Shown here piece after piece: positions 21,567 to 33,777 of a stretch of DNA of 64,000 nucleotides. Origin of the DNA: Amoebidium appalachense (lineage: Eukaryota > Ichthyosporea). A program made the translations under genes and the position numbers. Location: the NCBI GenBank assembly GCA_963693365.1, contig CAVNZM010000016.1, forward strand, positions 3,162,001-3,226,000. The letters are read 5' to 3'. Every line of letters starts with the position of its first letter. The first letter of the stretch is position 1. The notes beneath the pieces are model-generated. The model made no database searches, had not been told where the DNA came from, and worked only from the letters and a program-made list of their open reading frames with translations.

Positions 21567-23139
21567 GGAGGAGGGGAGGGGAAGGGGGGGGGGGGAGGGG
21601 GGGGGGGGGGGGGAGGATGCCTTAATTGTTCCCGGGCCATCGTACCATTTTAACACATGCAACAAACCCCATTCTGTGCATGTATGCACCCATGGTGACT
21701 GGGGTTGCCTGCTTTTGTTGTGCCTTTGCTTTAATAGCGAACCCTTGTTATCCCCCCATCTCCACACACACACACGTTGACTGTGTGAGTTGCACATGAT
21801 ATTCCCGGCCACGCTGCATTGCACATCATAGAGCCTTAACCACGACGATTACTCCTGTATCTGTGTACAACCACATGGGTATTACGGCCCTCACTCCCCT
21901 TCCTTGATGCCAGCCCCCCCCCCCCCCCTCTCCCCCCCCCCCCCCCCCCCCCCCCTCCCTTTCCCTTGGCCCACCAAACTGACCAATGAGCAGGTGATCT
22001 GGACCGTGACGTCAGTCATAGCCGCAGGCATCTACTTCCACGAATTCGACAGCTTTCCACCCCGTGCTGTGGTCATGTTTTTGCTGGGTATGATGCAACC
22101 TTGCCTTCTTTCCTACTTTCCTTTTTTTTTTGCCTCTCTTTTTTCTCCCGCCCTTTTTTTTTGTGGCAGGTGGGAGGAGAAGGGGGGAGGAGAGGAGGAG
22201 GCTAGGATGTGTTACGTAGTACGAAGTAAAAATGGATGACGGACAACACCTTGTAGATTGGAAAGCACACATGTATAGTAAGCATCATAAGCATGTGGAG
22301 GGGGGGAAGAGGGGGGATTGAATTGGAACATAAGCTGTTTGTATGATGCAGGTATTGTCGTTGTGCTGGGCGGAGTTGTGATGTTGGCGCCACAACCACA
22401 GCCTCACCATGCAGGTAAGGGTGGGAGAGAAAAGGGAGGAAAGTGTTTGGGATATGTATGTGTGTGTTGCGGCGGCGGGGGGGGGAGGGGGGAGGGAGGA
22501 GGGGGGGGGGGGATGTGGGGGGGGGGGGGGGAGGCTTGTTTGTGTGTGTGAGGGTTGGGGGGGGGGGGGGGGAGAATTCTTGTGTGTGGATGTGGGTTGG
22601 GGGGGATGGGGGTGGTGTTGGGGCGGCGGGGGGAAGGTTTGTGTATGTGCGTATATGATTGGGGGAGGGGAGGGGAGGGGGGGCGGGGGCAAGTGGAAAC
22701 CTGGTGTGTGTGTTGGTGGCGGGGGAGGGGGGGAGGTTTGTGTGTGTGTGTGGGGGTGGGGGGGGGGGGGGGGGGTGAGTTTGTGGGTGTGTGTCGGGGG
22801 GAAGGGGGGGGAGAGGGGGAAAGATTTGTGTGTGTGTGTAGTGTGTAGTGTGTGTGTGTGTGTGTGTGTGCGTGTGCGTGTGTGCGTGTGCATGTGTGTG
22901 TTTTTGTGGGTGGTGTGACTGGATAGGCCGTGTACGTAATCATGAGGGCACTTGAACGTACAAGATGTGTGTATGTGCATGCGGGTGTTCCGTGATAGTG
23001 GAAGTGGAAGTCCGAGGGATGGATGCATGGGCGGGTGTTCCGTAATAGTGGAAGTGGAAGTCCGAGGGATGGATGCATGGGTGGGTGCTATGGTTGAGGG
23101 GAGAATATTGTTGTGTGTTTCTGTGTGCTTTTGGTCTGT

Positions 23140-23194
<55 letters not shown>

Positions 23195-23324
23195 GGGGGG
23201 TATATTGGGTTTGTGAGCATAGAGGATGCTGATTGGCTGGCCAGACCATGGGCAGGATGGTTTCCTGCCTGGGCGCACGTTCAGTGTGTGGACCACCGTG
23301 TCCCGGACCCCATCACTCGAAGAG

Positions 23325-23386
<62 letters not shown>

Positions 23387-23943
23387 ACACACACCTCAAT
23401 GGCCTCTCCCCCTCCCCCCCCCTCCCCCCCTTTTTTTTTTCCTTTTTGTTTGAAGGCAGCGGTCTGGTGTTTAATCTCGTATGGAGATTGTAAGTGTTTG
23501 TGTGCTGTAGTGAGAGACTTGGCTGGGACATAGTCTGTTGGCATGTGCATCCGCAGCTAGAGCCTGCAGATGTGGCGTATGGATGTGTGTGACAAAGCAA
23601 TTGTATTGGTGGGGTAGAGTAGCTGTGGGTGTGCATGCAGGCCGGCATTCATCTGGATTGGCTTGTCTTTGTGCACATGAAGTACCGTGTGCACCATGCT
23701 ATAAATCTTATCTACTGTTTTGATAATGTGTGTATACTGGGTACCTGCTTGCCATATATGATGTACCGTGTGCACATTAATGGATGTGTGGTACCCTCAT
23801 GTACTGTGTGCACCGTGAGCCTATGTCCAGTATGCTAACCCACACATGTTCAGATGGGCCGGGTGTGTGCCAACGAGACCAGCCCCCTGCTGCTGGGCGC
23901 AGAGGTCGATCCTGTGCCCGGCACCGTGGGACCCGGGGCATGA
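17565..23943 (+). CDS. NIPA-family magnesium transporter
   Basis: Ten exons: 17565-17741, 18431-18570, 19039-19109, 19227-19314, 20297-20411, 21020-21184, 21994-22087, 22352-22414, 23245-23324, 23854-23943 (TGA). All phases agree; 360 aa, the usual NIPA length. About nine hydrophobic segments align with NIPA1/2: WVIGALLNIVGSVSINLG, FALFCAGNVLNFISMG, LLAALGSVQFLTNVVFGRL, GERVTWRTLAGTALIVAGN, LLPFAYAMVSGLVGTQSVVL, VIWTVTSVIAAGIYFHEF and GIVVVLGGVVMLAP. NIPA proteins carry Mg2+ across plasma or endosomal membranes. The C-terminus is a hydrophilic tail, NETSPLLLGAEV, containing an acidic-dileucine-like ETSPLLL that suits endosomal or lysosomal sorting (inference). Continuing exon 1 past 17741 stays open but loses the family alignment, so the donor GTGGGT was chosen. 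Introns are GT and G rich on the coding strand. Confidence 0.9.
22981..23080 (+). repeat. Two-copy 50-base tandem repeat in NIPA intron 8
   Basis: Units 22981-23030 and 23031-23080 differ at one base within the alignable part (CCGTGATAG against CCGTAATAG). Both end GGGATGGATGCATGG. Confidence 0.9.
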
Positions 23944-24786
23944 GAGGGGGGTAGGTGCACGTGCAAGGGGGTGGATCAGTGCAACGTGCATGCATGTACA
24001 CAGCGCAACACACCATCCTCATCACGGGCCACCTTTCCGAATCGGCCCACCCATGCGTATATTTTTAGGCTGGCAGGGCGTGTGGGTAGTGAACGTGCTT
24101 GTAGTTGGTCAATTCGGCGGTCGGAGTGAGCCAAGATCCCGTTTTTGCAGCGTGGTACGATGGATGGTGTTGTTCTGAGTTGTAACTGCAACACAGGGTG
24201 CCTATTGTAAGCTGCGACTGGGGGTGAGGGCATTAGGGTAGGCATGTGCATGCGGCCATGCAGTGGGATAAGTAGTGTGGCTATAGTATACCGTACGGAG
24301 CAACCACACAAGGCACATGCTTATGTTAGAAACTTTACGGTAATTTCGAATCCTGACCGGTGTCTTTTTTGTTTATTATTTTATGATTGTTTAATGGTTT
24401 GAATCTAACTTGCACCGAATGCCCCGAACCGTATTACATATTTAGCATACATGTACTGCCGAGAGTTCGAATGTGCTTTTCTGAAAGCACCTTTAAAAAA
24501 AGCCTAGTAGTTTTTTCTGCAATGCTTGTACATGTGCGAATGAAGAACTCTTTTTGTTGGTGATTTTGAGCCTTCAAATACCCTTCATAATCTAGAGCTG
24601 GGCTAGCCCTGCCCATCTTCTCACCGTAATCACGGTCAATTCCTCTTAGAATTTTACCTCATATATTACCCTTTTGCGTATATCTTTTTGTACCGTTGCC
24701 GACAACCGGTTTGTTCGAAAACAAACACATGATCATCATTGTACGGTGATCATAAGCATAATTGCTGATGTGTATACATATCCTCC

Positions 24787-24817
<31 letters not shown>

Positions 24818-24987
24818 AAAAAAAAGATCCGGACCGCGGAGATCGAAAAGGACAAGAACTGGCCATGCAACCTGATTTTGGGAGGGTTCTTAATGACGGA
24901 AGGTATCCAATAAAGTGCACAGATCTCGGTATCTGTACACTTGCCCAGGCAATCACCCCCTACATGCACATACATCATGCACTACAG
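23944..24987. other. Spacer downstream of NIPA gene
   Basis: Mostly unique AT-rich sequence, with one C run followed by an A run at 24785-24825. No recognisable exon, RNA gene or element. The acceptor CTACAG at 24987 opens the next candidate exon. Confidence 0.4.
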
Positions 24988-25208
24988 GTGGCCCTAAAAA
25001 CTGTGGACGAGAATGGAAATGGGGTGCGGGAATTCAACACATCCAACATGTTATCCGTTGCGAAACAGCTCAATGCAAGGTTCCACGTGCACCGGCTGTC
25101 ACGAATGCTGATGAATTCTGAGCGCGCAGATCTAATAATAGAGCATTTTTGGGGTGTATCACATGCTAATTTAACAAAGGCAGCTTGTAGGGCGTAGGCG
25201 CACTATAC

Positions 25209-25263
<55 letters not shown>

Positions 25264-25455
25264 CGCGCGCGCGCGCGTGTGCGCTTCCGGGGTTGTGTGT
25301 CACGGTTCGGTTGTGTGTTTGTCAGTTTTACGGCATCGTGGTATGCATAAATGTCCGACGCTGTCTATATATAACAACATTTGTGACAAAGAATTTTCGA
25401 ATGCTACATTTTTCCCCGGGGCCGGGGGGGGGGGGGGGGTGGTGGTGGTGGTGGT

Positions 25456-25491
<36 letters not shown>

Positions 25492-25641
25492 GGGGGGGGG
25501 GGGGGGGGGGGAGAAATAGGCGGGATAATGGTTTGGGATTGCGTAAATGGGTTCGTATACAGGGGTCATTTATAAGATAGTACGTCACGGAAAAACAAGA
25601 TTCTAGGGGCTACCGAGGCTGGGGGAAAGATAAGACAACGG

Positions 25642-25713
<72 letters not shown>

Positions 25714-26014
25714 CGTGACAGGCTAAGAGTGTGACCAAAAATAGTAACGGGGCCTTATTACCCGGACCGTTACCGTGCCTGCGTGCATATGTGTTTTTAA
25801 GTATACGTTGATTCGGTTTTTGTCCGTCATTGGAAGCATTTGTGCATGAGTTATGATGCCTGTATGTGTGTGGAACCAGGTCGAAGGAGAAATGTTCTTT
25901 ACCCTTTCTGGTGGCACGAAGGTGGGAATAGCTGGATTCCCAGTGGAAAATTTCAATATCAGTAACTTGGAAATACCTGAGTTTGTTGAGTTCCTATTTG
26001 CCCTTGGCGAGCAG
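24988..26014 (+). CDS. Candidate host-gene exons, unrecognised protein
   Basis: Exon a starts at 24988 after CTACAG (VALKTVDENGNGVREF...). It can end at 25155 before GTATCA, or read on to a TAG at 25197. Exon b, 25880-26014, lies between ACCAG and GTGGTG (VEGEMFFTLSGGTKVG...LFALGEQ). Both are phase 0, non-repetitive and of mixed amino-acid composition. Joined, they read ADLIIEHFWG-VEGEMFF. The intron between them has G and GT tracts like those of the confirmed genes. I do not recognise the protein. If real, the gene is interrupted right after exon b by the retrotransposon beginning near 26015. No 5' or 3' end was found. Confidence 0.4.
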
Positions 26015-28294
26015 GTGGTGGGCACGGTTGAGTACCCTTCCGTTCGGCTGAGACAGTCTCACGTTTTGCAGTCCCTACGACAGTTGTTGCCTCTACAGGA
26101 AGCATTATCGGTCTGGAAATCCGCCGGTCGGTTTGGGCCTTCCGTGCAAGTCTATGCCCCGTCTCCTTCCATCTCCGTTGCTGAATCCGTCGATGACTAT
26201 TATGCTTCCCTATTTTCGCTTCCTAACGTGTCCACGGTTCCATCACCGCCCGCTGGCCTCTCCCAGCCGTCAAGTTGGGAGCCGGACCGATCGTTCCCGG
26301 GCACTTTTCATAGTTATTTCAACTCTTCGGCTGTTTTTGGTGCTATACGGGCGTTAAAAACCCGCAAGGCGTGCGGGCCGGATGCTCTTCCTCCCGTGCT
26401 TTTCAAGGTTCTTTCTCCCGTGCTTCCGCCCCGTAATCGTGCAGAGTCCCCCCCGCCCCCGCCTTTTGCTGTCCTTCTTAGTGAGTTTTCTTCGGCTTTT
26501 TTCGAACTCGGGTTTATTCCAAATTCGTGGCTTGACACAATCGTTACGCCCGTTCGTAAGAAGGTATCGCAGGGGGTCATTAACGACTTTCGTCCCGTCA
26601 CACTTACCAACGTTTTTCGTCGGCTCTTCGAGGGTTGCATGCTTCGCGCGTTTAACACCGACGATTCTTTAAACGCCGTGTTCCGTCTTTCTTCCCTTCA
26701 AGGGGGCTTTCGTCATGCATATTCGTGTTATACTCACAGTCTGTTACTCCATGAATCCATTACTTCTGGCTCTCCACACGTTGTCTTCATCGACCTTAAG
26801 AACGCCTACGACACCGTACCCACTGGTTTGTTATGGCATAAGCTGGCTATGCGGGGCTTACCAGCCCCCTTTGGCCGTCTTCTGCAAGCGTTGTTCGATA
26901 CCACTTGCGGACGAGCGGCGGTCAATGGAACATTAACACCTGGTTTTTCCCGTTCCCGGGGTCTTCTGCAGGGGTCCCTCCTGAGTCCGTTGTTGTTTGA
27001 CGTTTTCATTGACGATTTAGCCTGCGCCCTCGAACCCTTTGGCCAACTGCATACCCGCCATGTACCGGGTCTCCTTTTTGCGGACGATATTGTTCTTTGT
27101 TCCTTAACCGAAGATGTCATGCACCAGATGCTTCGTCAGGTGGATCAATGGTGCACCGAGAATCTCATGACAGTCGGAATTGCAAAGTGTGCTACTTTTT
27201 CGAAGAACACTTCCTTTCGATTGGCCGGCCTTCCTATTCCTGTTCAGAGCACCTATGACTATTTGGGTATTCCTTTTACTGCACGGGGTATTGATTTCCG
27301 CAAGCTCCTCACGGCACGGATCGCTCGTGCGAAGGGTAAGCTTCACATCGTGTCAAATCTGTTTCAACAGGAGTCTGTGATCCATCCTGCGAACCTTCTT
27401 CTCTACTATAAAACTTTTTTACGGCCGACTTTCGAATATGGACTTCCGCTATTGGCCTGCGCCCCACCTCGCGAGGCGGCAATGGCGCTGAACGAGTTCG
27501 ACGATTTTCAGGGTACTGCGCTACGCACTTTGTTTCGTACTCGGTTTGTGCCTCCCTTAATCAGTATGTTTGGATTGTCGTCTGCTGTTTGTCGTATGGA
27601 GGAATTGTCTCTTCGTTTTTGTTTTCATTTCAATTAGGCTACCTGATGGTCACCCTCTTTATGCTTTCTTCCCCCCCCTCCCTCCATCCCTCTTCCCCCC
27701 CGATTCACCAACGCTACTTCTGAATGTCCTCAGCCTACCCTCTTTCCACCTGATTCTTCCTCTCGCTATCTCACTCCCTCTTTCTTTTCTCTTCCTGTTT
27801 TTTCTGCCTTTTCGCGTTATTACCATACGCAGTATAAGTTTCTTTCTCGTTCTGATAGAGAAATCAAAGGTAAAACTCAGTCGGCATGTGTTATGTTCCT
27901 TAGGCAACACCGTACTGATCATTATCGCTTTTTGGGAGCTTTGGCAGGATACATTTCTCCTGCTGTACGTATGGATACCACCCTAATAGATAAGTCTGTA
28001 TGGTGCTCTGATGTTGATATTGCCTGGGAAGTTGTGCAGTGGCGCTGTAATTCTTGTTTTCATCGCCGCTGGTGCCACTTTTGTGCTGACCTTTTTAATC
28101 GCAAGCATGTTGATAGGTGTGAATTTTTATGTCGCGTTTTACCTCTTTCCCTCCGGGTATCTGCTACACTAGCTGGCAATGTGAACACTTTAGACTTTTT
28201 GTTGAATTCTGTTGGTCGTCACATTGAGTATTTATATGATTTTCACACAGTGTTCAGGTATCTCAGTATGCACTTGTTACTGGATAACTCGTGA
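26015..28294 (+). pseudogene. Reverse transcriptase ORF of the LINE, frameshifted
   Basis: The RT core is read in one frame to 27637. It contains NDFRPVTLTNVF, VVFIDLKNAYDTV (palm motif A), GLLQGSLLSPLLF (motif B) and FADD at 27077-27088 (catalytic motif C). In the same frame a TAG (27635) and a TGA (27644) then interrupt. Another frame (RLPDGHPLYAFF) carries the homologous text across 27630-27700, and the first frame resumes to a TGA at 28292. Two compensating indels therefore explain the break. The catalytic aspartates are intact, so inactivation is recent. The same frame is open upstream through candidate host exon b (from 25853). RT copies LINE RNA at the chromosomal target by target-primed reverse transcription (family knowledge). 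Confidence 0.75.
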
Positions 28295-28364
28295 AGTTTT
28301 TATTGTCTTCTCAGTATGCCGTGCATACTTGCATTTCTTTCCGTCGAATAAATCCAGTCAAAAG
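26015..28364 (+). mobile_element. Non-LTR (LINE-type) retrotransposon, 5'-truncated
   Basis: It encodes a reverse transcriptase and, downstream, a cysteine/histidine cluster (CNSC...CHFC...HVDRC), as in LINE C-termini. No endonuclease domain is seen upstream, so the copy is probably 5'-truncated; the 5' edge is placed between 26015 and 26040. The 3' end is taken at the short A-rich stretch after AATCCAGTCAAAAG (about 28364). The 3' terminal 125 bases recur inverted at 28467-28591. Base composition is plain, with no microsatellite, unlike the surrounding introns. Confidence 0.75.
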
Positions 28365-28591
28365 AAAAAAAAGAAATACCTGGATTTATGTTGAAAATTC
28401 CCTTTTTATCATCGTGGACCGCTATTGGAATCTCGTGGAAACTTCCTTTTAAACATGAAAACTCTTCTTTGGACTGGATTTATTCGACGGAAAGATATGT
28501 AAGTATGCACGGCATACTGAGAAGACAATAAAAACTTCATGAGTTATCCAGTAACAAGTGCATACTGAGATACCTGAACACTGTGTGAAAA
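28240..28591. repeat. 125-base inverted repeat at the LINE 3' end
   Basis: Left arm 28240-28364 and right arm 28467-28591 are reverse complements with only a few differences, around a spacer of about 100 bases. The left arm covers the last 55 bases of the LINE frame and its 3' UTR. The right arm is thus the tail of a second LINE copy in tail-to-tail orientation. A diverged direct repeat (28392-28466 and about 28626-28700; ATTCCCTTTT...GTGGACC...CGTGGAAAC) flanks it. Confidence 0.85.
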
Positions 28592-28955
28592 CTCTCCAGT
28601 GGGAATCGTCATGGTAATTTCAGTTTGGAATTCCCTTTTATACCAGTGGACCATCAACCATTTAACGCCGTGGAAACCTTTTTTAAAATCATAGAAATTC
28701 TCTAGTTAAATGACCGTAAAAATTTCCATTTGAAACATGGTAGCTGGCTTTTGTAAAACACCGTGGTGGAATTTTACACTCGAGCGAAGAACAGAAAGTC
28801 GGGGGGGGATTCGGAAAATGCCAATTTCAAAACCAAAAGTGAAAAATATCGCCGGAAATACCACTTATCCGGGCTCAAATTCCACTTTTTTCCAGAAATT
28901 TCCAGAAATTTCCGGGAATGGTTTCCTCCTATTACCGGAATTGGGCTATATATCT

Positions 28956-28999
<44 letters not shown>

Positions 29000-29051
29000 T
29001 GTAAGCATTAGAGGGTGGTTTCCAAGAAAACGAAGAATTGCAAGCAAACAA

Positions 29052-29092
<41 letters not shown>

Positions 29093-29175
29093 GCTGTTTT
29101 TTATCCATATGTTCTTTTATGTTTTGGCTTCTGTTTTTTCTTCTTTCCCTTTTTTCTTTTTTTTCTTTTTTTTTT

Positions 29176-29230
<55 letters not shown>

Positions 29231-30906
29231 CCTGGGGAAATCCTGTTATCATGTTTTTAACGCCCACCCAAACACAGACCACCACCCAGCCCCCCTCCAA
29301 TTCTCCCCGCTACCCACCGGCGCCCCCACCACCCCTGTGCTTGGTGGCCCCCCAACGCCCACCCAGCAAAACTGCACGGCTGATGCCACTTGGACATCTG
29401 CAGCAAATTTGAGTACCCAGCCGGCAGCACACACGATAACAACGGTAAGCGTTTCTATTCAACTCTTGATATGTGTGGTTGGGAGCTTTCTGACAATTGG
29501 GTAGGCTGGTTGTATCCACCGATACCATCATGCTGCTTTTTCAAAGTTTAGCGTTTTTTTTCTTCTTTTTTGTTTCGATGATTTCCCCCCGTTCAGAACG
29601 ACACAAAGAATGTGATTTGGCGCGAGATTTGAACCAATCAATCAAGGACTAGTCAGTCTATCGATCAATACGCTTCTTGGTTCAATTTGGTTGCTTGGGC
29701 GGTAGATTCAAGATGATGACGTCATTTTATGAGATAACGACAAGACAGACTAATATTTGCCGGTGCATCTGATAAAAGCGCAACCAGCCTTTTTTGTTTT
29801 CACTGTGAGCCTCGTTCTATCCTTCGTTTTCAACATAGACAGAAAGAGCAATTGCTGGTTTACGCTGGTCAAAGAAGCAAAATCTGTATTGCTTCTTTTT
29901 CTGTGGTTTAAACAACTTACATACACCTTTGTTGGCCATTTTTTAGCCGAGATTCGATATCTTGTGTGTTACATAAATTCTGAGTCTGTAGTCGCCGTTT
30001 CAAAGGTAAACAAGTTGCCTAGATTTTTTTTATAGCACGTTCAGGAAGCTAGTGTTGGCAGTTGGTTGTGTGTGGGCAAAACACTTTGCTTGGTCTGGCT
30101 TCGTCGTCTTTGGCCTTTCACATCTTGATCATTCGAGGGGTTGCTTTGGATGTTTATTCTGGGTGAAAAGGGCAATACCAGCGATCTATTGTGTTTCTTG
30201 CGAAAAACAGCAAATGTTTTGAGCCTAGTATCGACGTTTGGAAGAGAAGAGTGGGGTCAAATATTGTGTTCCACTCATTAACAAATAGCGGTCGAACAAC
30301 ATAACATGCCTCATTCTTTCGACGTTTCCTTTCTCTTGCACTGTTCTCTTTTGCCCTACGAGTTTCTTTACCAGCTGTTGTTTTTTTTTTTTGTCTTTTC
30401 TTCAAGCAGAAGAGCAGTGGACTCTGCCTTTTACATTCTTTTCTCACTGACCAAGACCAACCAGCTCGGGTGTCTTAGGGGCTGCAGACAAAGAGTTGTG
30501 ACCTCTGCTTGCTTGACTGGTCGCATTCGTGCCTTTGCTCTGCTTGCATCTCTCGTTCTTCTCCATTATCAACACGTCTAGTCTGCTTTTTCTCGACTGA
30601 GCTGTGTCGTTATTCACACCATCAATCCTCCTGTACTCTGGGCATGTAGGGCTGTGTGTTCTTGCAAGTGTTGCCTTGCCGTCTTCCTTGGTGGCTGAAA
30701 GCAAAAGTTGTGGTGGGTGGGCACGTAGAGGCGTCTGTTGGGACTGACATCTCTTGTTTTGAGCCCTTGCATGCTTCTGCTAACTGAAATTTACTGGTTA
30801 AGACATGGATGCCTCGAGATAACTGATGGACAGACAACCAAACTAGAACATGTTTTTAAACACACAGGTTATGCACAGCCCTTCAATATTGCTTTGCCCC
30901 CTGCAG
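28592..30906. other. Gene-poor region between LINE and next gene
   Basis: 28592-28950 is AT-rich and degenerate. G and T runs at 28960-29225 resemble an intron. 29400-30906 is unique DNA. Weak frames (29757-30035 plus, 30447-30154 minus) have no domain I recognise. 30628-30676 is half of a split repeat. Confidence 0.4.
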
Positions 30907-31232
30907 ATGTCCCAAGAACAGCGAGACCTTGTTGCCGGGTTCTTGAAAGAGCTTCATCACACGCGGCGGCAGGAGATCGAAGTGGAGAAAATGCGCCTGG
31001 CTGGCAACACAGCGTTGGACAGTCGACTGGTCGACGTCATGGCTAAGGTCTTAGGTGTCGATGCTCCGGCACCTGCTGTTGACCAGCAGAACCAGGTGGC
31101 GGTGAGACTCCTGATTTTACACCCTTGGTGGTCTGGTTGGTGTTCCTCCTCATGTGTTCCAGGTTGCCCGATGCGGAGAGCATACACAATTTGTTTGGTA
31201 GCATTTGGGTAAAACACTTGTCCCAGTAGGCA
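30628..31232 (+). repeat. Split repeat flanking exon 1 of the unknown gene
   Basis: Two pieces, 30628-30676 and 31108-31232, match the contiguous segment 32579-32748 almost base for base. About 431 bases, including all of exon 1, lie between the pieces here and are missing from the other copy. The junction shares CCT. Confidence 0.85.
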
Positions 31233-31801
31233 TGGGTTGTGGTCACAAGGCAAGAACGCAAAAAAGCTGAAATCAATACATCTGTTTATACCACATGTGT
31301 TCGAGTGACAAGAGTGGCCTTATTTGGAAAGATGTTGGTTGACGTCTACCTGACACTTTCTCAATCTCCGATGACAAGAGTGCTTACACGTTTTCTTACA
31401 CAGCTGCGCCACCATGCTGACCACCATTCCCCCCGCGCCCCCCGCTATGCACCATACCTAAGGCCAGCCTCTCGGCCTCGGCAGGAGGTGGGTTTTGCAT
31501 GTTTTGACTTTTGCAATCCCCATACACCTGTTGCATTTTGTGCTGGGGGCAAGCGCTGTGTATGGGAGGTACGAGTTGGCGGTAAATGCACATATTGTTG
31601 CGGTGTCCATGAGTGAGATATGACAAGATATTAAACTGAAATGCTGCTAAAATTAGCCCATTTGTGAGGTGTGTATGTCGGGTTAATCCCCCCCCCCCCC
31701 CCCCCCCCCCCTCCCCCCCTTCCCACTCACTCAGCCCTCCTTCATTTCCTTCATCATCGGACGTGCTATACGTGCTGCACGCACGCACGGACAAAGCTGC
31801 A

Positions 31802-31836
<35 letters not shown>

Positions 31837-31840
31837 TGTG

Positions 31841-31872
<32 letters not shown>

Positions 31873-32532
31873 GGAGAGGGGGGCTTTGGTGTGTGCGTGT
31901 GTGCATGTGTGCGTGCATGTGTGTTCGTGTGTGTGTTTTCTTTTCTTTTCTTCTCGCTTTTTTTTTTTTTTTTTGGGGGGGGGGGGGGGGTGAGCGAAGG
32001 GGCGGAAGGGGGGAGAGGGGGGGGGAGGGGAGGGGAGGGGAGGGGGGGGGGTGGTTATTATTAGTAACGTCGCTGACACCCACACCTATATGCAGGTTCT
32101 AGCACCCAGTGCCCCCCAGCGGGGACCCCCTGGCCCTGAACGACCCCTCTCGGCTTCGTTTTGCCCCACCTGCAAGCAGCCAAACCGGCCAGCATGGAGC
32201 CCGGCCACTGCAACTGTGCCGACAAGCATGCCCACTACGTCAGCCCGCCCAAACCCCGTGCCCTCCCCACAGCCCTGCGCCACACAAGCACAGCACCAAG
32301 ACACTGCACGCTACCTTCATCAGCTGCCACCGTCTGTGCAGGTGTGTGCCTCTGTGCAACCAGATTACTTCTGGCTTGCTCTGCTGTGCTTTCTCTCCCT
32401 CCCCCCCCACCCCTCCCCCCATCCCCCAAATACCCACGCACACGCGCACGCACACACCCATGCACGCGCACGCACAGAGACACTCACTCACTCGCACACA
32501 ATTATGCAAACACTCACATTCACATACACGCC

Positions 32533-32581
<49 letters not shown>

Positions 32582-32747
32582 CTGTACTCTGGGCATGTGG
32601 GGCTGTGTGTTCTTGCAAGTGTTGCCTGGTTTTACACCCTTGGTGGTCTGGTTGGTGTTCCTCCTCATGTGTTCCAGGTTGCCCGATGCGGAGAGCATAC
32701 ACAATTTGTTTGGTAGCATTTGGGTAAAACACTTGTCCCAGTAGGCA

Positions 32748-32843
<96 letters not shown>

Positions 32844-33202
32844 GCACGACAGCTCTGGTAGACTTATGTTGATCACTATGAATTGCTGAAGATATTATAT
32901 ACGAGTATTTCGTGAAAAGAGGTAGCAAAAAATGGTGACGTCAAAGGTTCTTTTTTCTTTCTTGTTCTTTTTTTTTTTTATTTTTTTATTTATTTATGTT
33001 TGTTTGTTTCTTCGGTACTTCAGTCTGGATCTAGAGGGGTTAATTTACGTTGTGCTCCACCATGCTCTCTGTCCTTGTTTCCTTTTTCCTCTACAATCTA
33101 GTCTACCCCCCCCCCCCCCCCCCCCCACACACACACACAAAAAAACAAAAAACAAAAAACCACCACCACACACACACACACTTACAAACGCTTACTCACT
33201 AA

Positions 33203-33264
<62 letters not shown>

Positions 33265-33777
33265 AACCCGGTTATGCCATGCATTGGCTTAACAATCACC
33301 TGACTAGTAACGCCCGTGCACATACACATGCGCTCCTAATACCTGTTACCTCGTGTTCTCTTAAGAATTGACTATGACACTGGCACCTTCACGTATTCGG
33401 CTAAGACGTTTTCCACACAGGACGGCCATAGAATTGCAGTTGAGGCCCTTCAACGTGTGCTGGAGCGGGACCAGGACGAGGAGACGGAAGAGTTCCTGCG
33501 GCTGAGGGCCACCGCCGAGAGCCAGGAGACCTGCTTGGAAGCATCAAAGAAGTTTTTGCGCGAGGGGATGGACCTGACCACCATCGTTGCTAAGTACGAG
33601 AAGATGAAGGACAGCCTCAGCGAGGAACGACCCTTGATTCTTGCCCAGCGCTGGAGTGCCATCGGGCTGCTGCCCAAGGCAGCCACGATCATCGTCACGG
33701 CCATGGTTGCGGAGAGTCTGGTCAACGATGTCGAGTTGCGGTTCCCGAGGTCCCTTAACGACCACATCCTGTCGTGA
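30907..33777 (+). CDS. Four-exon gene, 293-aa protein of unknown function
   Basis: Exons 30907-31101, 31404-31487, 32096-32341 and 33421-33777 (TGA) are all phase 0 with GT-AG introns. The start ATG directly follows a CTGCAG acceptor, which suggests an intron in the 5' UTR. The N-terminal 65 residues are charged and helical ([18 protein letters not shown]). The middle is proline- and arginine-rich low-complexity sequence with one CPTC motif. The C-terminal 118 residues are predicted helical: an acidic stretch [10 protein letters not shown], then [20 protein letters not shown] and a hydrophobic [15 protein letters not shown]. No family was recognised. The exon structure, phases and absence of repeats support a real gene. 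Introns 1 and 3 share a duplicated segment. Confidence 0.72.
32579..32748 (+). repeat. Contiguous copy of the split repeat (intron 3)
   Basis: Contains CCTGTACTCTGGGCATGT joined directly to TTTTACACCCTTGGTGG and on to CCCAGTAGGCATG. It lies between a (CA)n tract and an (GT)n tract (32755-32840) in intron 3. Confidence 0.85.
32755..32840 (+). repeat. (GT)n microsatellite
   Basis: About 86 bases of GT in intron 3 of the unknown gene, directly after the repeat copy 32579-32748. Confidence 0.95.
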
